Shown: piece after piece, positions 6,484 through 8,586 of the stretch
How positions within the stretch are numbered: position 1 is the stretch's first letter
How the letters are laid out: each line of letters opens with the position of its first letter
Source of the DNA: Rhodopirellula sp.
GTDB taxonomy: Bacteria > Planctomycetota > Planctomycetia > Pirellulales > Pirellulaceae
Length of the DNA stretch: 8,586 bases
Direction: 5' to 3'
Assembly: GCA_003513555.1 (NCBI GenBank)
Contig: DOPG01000462.1
Coordinates: 7,859-16,444, forward strand
The notes under the pieces: model-generated
Seen by the model: the letters and a program-made list of their open reading frames with translations, nothing else
What the model was told of the DNA's origin: nothing
The model's database searches: none
Translations under genes and position numbers: made by a program

Positions 6484-8118
6484 ATGAACAAATTTTTCTC
6501 CTGCACCGTTGGCCTTGCCTTCAGCCAACGCGATCTTCGTCCTAGTCGTCAGCCTCTTCCGACTTTGGATGTGCTGATCTTTTACTTTCTGGGGATCACA
6601 GGCCTATCGCCAATTTTGAACGCGACAGAAACAGGGCCAACGCAGAAACCCAACGTTTTGTTCATCGCCGTGGACGACCTGCGTCCAGAACTTGGCTGCT
6701 ACGGCTCGAACATTTCCAAGAGCCCCAACATTGATCGTTTCGCAGAATCGGCAGTGACCTTCACACGCGCCTACTGCCAACAGGCGGTCTGCAATCCGTC
6801 ACGCGCAAGCTTGATGACTGGACTGCGGCCCGACACGATCAAAGTCTGGGATCTGCAGACCGACTTTCGAAAAACCACGCCCGACGCAGTCACCTTGACC
6901 CAACAATTCATGAAGCATGGCTACCATGCTGTGGGCATCGGCAAGATTTTTCACAACAACATTCAGGATCCTCTTTCATGGAGCGAACCAAAGCTGAACA
7001 TTGCGGACTACCCCTTTGATCCAGATGCGGTTTACCGAGACAGAGACAATGTGGCATGGCTTGAAAAACGCAAGGCAGAATTGATTGCAAAAAAAGACTT
7101 GCGTCGCATTGACCGCTTTGGCAAGTGGTACCTGAAACATGTCGCAACAGAGAATGTTGATTTGCCTGACGATGCCTATTTTGACGGCGCTCAGACCACG
7201 CTCGCAATTAACAAAATCAAGAAACTAGCAACGGGCGAAAAACCATTTTTCATGGCGGTGGGTTACTACCGTCCGCATCTTCCTTTCAATGTCCCGAAAC
7301 GCTATTGGGACATGTATGACCGCTCAGCGATTCCGTTGGCTGAAAATCGCTTCCGGCCAACAAACTCACCGGTCATGGCAGTCAATACAGCTCGAGAGAT
7401 TCGTGGCTACACGGACTTCAAAGACGCCCCTCGTCCTCACGAAGGATCATTCAGTGATGAACAGTCGCGTTTACTTAAGCATGGATACTTGGCCTCCGTC
7501 AGCTACATTGATGCACAGGTCGGTCGCTTACTCGATGCACTCACAGAACAAAAACTTGACCGCAACACCATCGTGGTTCTGTGGGGTGACCATGGCTGGA
7601 AATTAGGCGAACACAATAGCTGGTGCAAAATGACCAACTATGAAATCGACACACGAGTTCCTTTGATAATCCGCACGCCAAACGCCTCAGAAAACGGTAA
7701 TAAATGTGACCGACTAGTAGAGTTCGTTGATGTTTATCCATCACTCTGCGAACTCGCCAACGTCCCTTTGCGAAAAGAGCTGGAGGGTGTCAGCTTTGCT
7801 CCACTTCTTGAAAACCGAGAACTCGCCTGGAAGGAAGCCGTATTCAGCCAATTCTTACGTGATGGAATCTGGGTAGCTCCCGATGGCGTGGCCTACATGG
7901 GACGCTGCCTCAGGACACGACGCCATCGATACGTCGAGTGGAAAGCCAAAGACGGGAACAAGGTCATCGCTCGCGAACTTTACGACCTCGACTCTGATCC
8001 GCAGGAAAACAATAACATTGCTGAAGACGCAAAGCATCGCGAGTTAATTCAAAGCCTCGCAAAACAACTCAGTGCTGGATGGACTTCACCTCAACAACAA
8101 ACGCCTCCCAGAAAGTAA
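6484..8118 (+). CDS. Secreted sulfatase, iduronate-2-sulfatase-like
   Basis: The 544-residue product matches the iduronate-2-sulfatase branch of formylglycine sulfatases across its length. PNVLFIAVDDLRPELGCYG starts near 56, with metal ligands Asp64 and Asp65. AVCNPSR contains the CxPxR signature at 103-107 and is followed by MTGLRPDTIKVWDL. GKIFH supplies Lys154 and His157. RPHLPF supplies His265. WGDHGWKLGEH supplies Asp369 and His370, and WCKMTNYE supplies Lys382. All residues equivalent to the human IDS active site that I can align are present, and the length is close to that of the human enzyme (about 550). A hydrophobic segment at about 29-45 ending ILNA suggests export, with an unusually long N-region before it. 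The frame opens at TTG 6472; ATG 6484 is preferred. Iduronate specificity should not be assumed, since bacterial members act on varied sulfated sugars. Cys103 needs a formylglycine-generating enzyme encoded elsewhere. Confidence 0.94.
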   Translation: MNKFFSCTVGLAFSQRDLRPSRQPLPTLDVLIFYFLGITGLSPILNATETGPTQKPNVLFIAVDDLRPELGCYGSNISKSPNIDRFAESAVTFTRAYCQQAVCNPSRASLMTGLRPDTIKVWDLQTDFRKTTPDAVTLTQQFMKHGYHAVGIGKIFHNNIQDPLSWSEPKLNIADYPFDPDAVYRDRDNVAWLEKRKAELIAKKDLRRIDRFGKWYLKHVATENVDLPDDAYFDGAQTTLAINKIKKLATGEKPFFMAVGYYRPHLPFNVPKRYWDMYDRSAIPLAENRFRPTNSPVMAVNTAREIRGYTDFKDAPRPHEGSFSDEQSRLLKHGYLASVSYIDAQVGRLLDALTEQKLDRNTIVVLWGDHGWKLGEHNSWCKMTNYEIDTRVPLIIRTPNASENGNKCDRLVEFVDVYPSLCELANVPLRKELEGVSFAPLLENRELAWKEAVFSQFLRDGIWVAPDGVAYMGRCLRTRRHRYVEWKAKDGNKVIARELYDLDSDPQENNNIAEDAKHRELIQSLAKQLSAGWTSPQQQTPPRK

Positions 8119-8436
8119 ATCTGACCAAAATTGCGCTCCTACCGAACTCAACTGCGAGAGCCATCACTCCGCGATATGCTACGGAACCATCTTGCTACTG
8201 ACACATCAAGACGTATTCCACCTCATCTGGGTCTCCATCCACTCAAGAATGACCATGTGTCCCAGCGCAGAGGCTCGATTCACCATTTTGCTTATTTTCT
8301 AAATCACACGGTTCATAACGGTTACAGCGAAGCAAAGGTCAAATCAACGTGAAGCTTTCATGAAATGACGAGGTTCAGACACTCGCTGCCCTTTTCAGCG
8401 GACGACTGACCGCTAGCATGCATCTAGTTCACTGTC
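8119..8436. other. Intergenic region downstream of the second sulfatase
   Basis: No gene is supported in these 318 bases. Frames of about 75 codons that cross it begin inside the sulfatase gene or lack any coding character. A 10-base palindrome TTTCATGAAA lies at 8356-8365, a weak hairpin (AGCGG 8397-8401 with CCGCT 8410-8414) lies just before the small ORF, and GACACAT (8200-8206) is mirrored by ATGTGTC (8255-8261). None is followed by a T-run, so no terminator is called. Confidence 0.4.
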
Positions 8437-8577
8437 ATGGATGACGTTCACAAATCCCTCTGCAACGGTGAAACAGTCATGCGTACAATCAAGCCAGCAG
8501 TCGCGAACAGCAAGTTTCTATTCCTGTGTGACAAGAACGGCAACATCATCGGAATCATTCCCGCAACAGCCGCCTAA
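8437..8577 (+). CDS. Possible small uncharacterised protein, 46 residues
   Basis: An ATG at 8437 opens a 46-codon frame ending in TAA at 8575-8577, with an in-frame TAG only nine bases upstream, so it is a complete small ORF and not the tail of a longer one. The product begins MDDVHKSLCNGE, has a middle part TIKPAVANSKFLFLC, and ends DKNGNIIGIIPATAA. Codon use is gene-like: by my count 28 of 45 codons after the start end in G or C, with ATC, AAC and AAG favoured as in the neighbouring genes, in contrast to the flanking noncoding DNA. The alternating polar turn and hydrophobic strand (DKNGNIIGII) looks like a beta-hairpin. I do not recognise the family. There is no signal peptide, no clear ribosome-binding site and no neighbour on the right to give context. 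A second Met is at 8479. It could still be a chance frame. Confidence 0.45.
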   Translation: MDDVHKSLCNGETVMRTIKPAVANSKFLFLCDKNGNIIGIIPATAA

Positions 8578-8586
8578 ACTAACCCG

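Noticed and set aside
1..8586. CRISPR array, transposase, integrase, tRNA, defence or biosynthetic system
   Set aside because: I looked on both strands for regularly spaced repeats, transposase or integrase motifs, cloverleaf structures and defence-type domains and saw none. The large genes are ordinary secreted hydrolases and a membrane protein.

Overview
The window looks like chromosomal DNA from a marine-type planctomycete, probably close to Rhodopirellula/Pirellulaceae. This is inferred from the mix of formylglycine-type sulfatases, secreted hydrolases with long or poorly charged signal-peptide N-regions, wide intergenic gaps, and start codons that mostly lack a Shine-Dalgarno sequence. 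No taxonomic marker gene is present, so the assignment rests on gene style only.

All convincing genes lie on the plus strand. Bases 1-424 hold no gene I can support. Then come a secreted serine hydrolase of the beta-lactamase/S12 fold (425-1708), a multi-pass DUF418 membrane protein (1838-3124), a secreted alpha/beta hydrolase resembling the PhoPQ-activated pathogenicity-related family (3253-4728), an arylsulfatase-A-like sulfatase (4838-6229) and an iduronate-2-sulfatase-like sulfatase (6484-8118). After a gap of about 320 bases, a 46-codon open frame (8437-8577) looks coding and may be a small uncharacterised protein.

Four of the five large products carry an export signal and the fifth is an integral membrane protein, so the block is devoted to the envelope or periplasm. 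A plausible shared theme is breakdown of sulfated, ester-decorated polysaccharide: two sulfatases of different subfamilies plus an esterase-like alpha/beta hydrolase. This is inference from context; no glycoside hydrolase, SusCD-type transporter or formylglycine-generating enzyme lies in the window. The gaps of 109-254 bases between genes mean a single operon is not certain.

The points most worth a second look are: the sulfatase at 4838-6229 has Gln where arylsulfatase A has the active-site His of the GKWHLG motif; three GGCGTG copies sit at exact 20- and 40-base spacing, with a 10-base palindrome, upstream of the second sulfatase; a bulged 11-bp stem-loop precedes the DUF418 gene; and the small ORF lies at the right edge. 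I found no mobile element, CRISPR array, tRNA, rRNA or defence system, and the large genes are ordinary members of known families.
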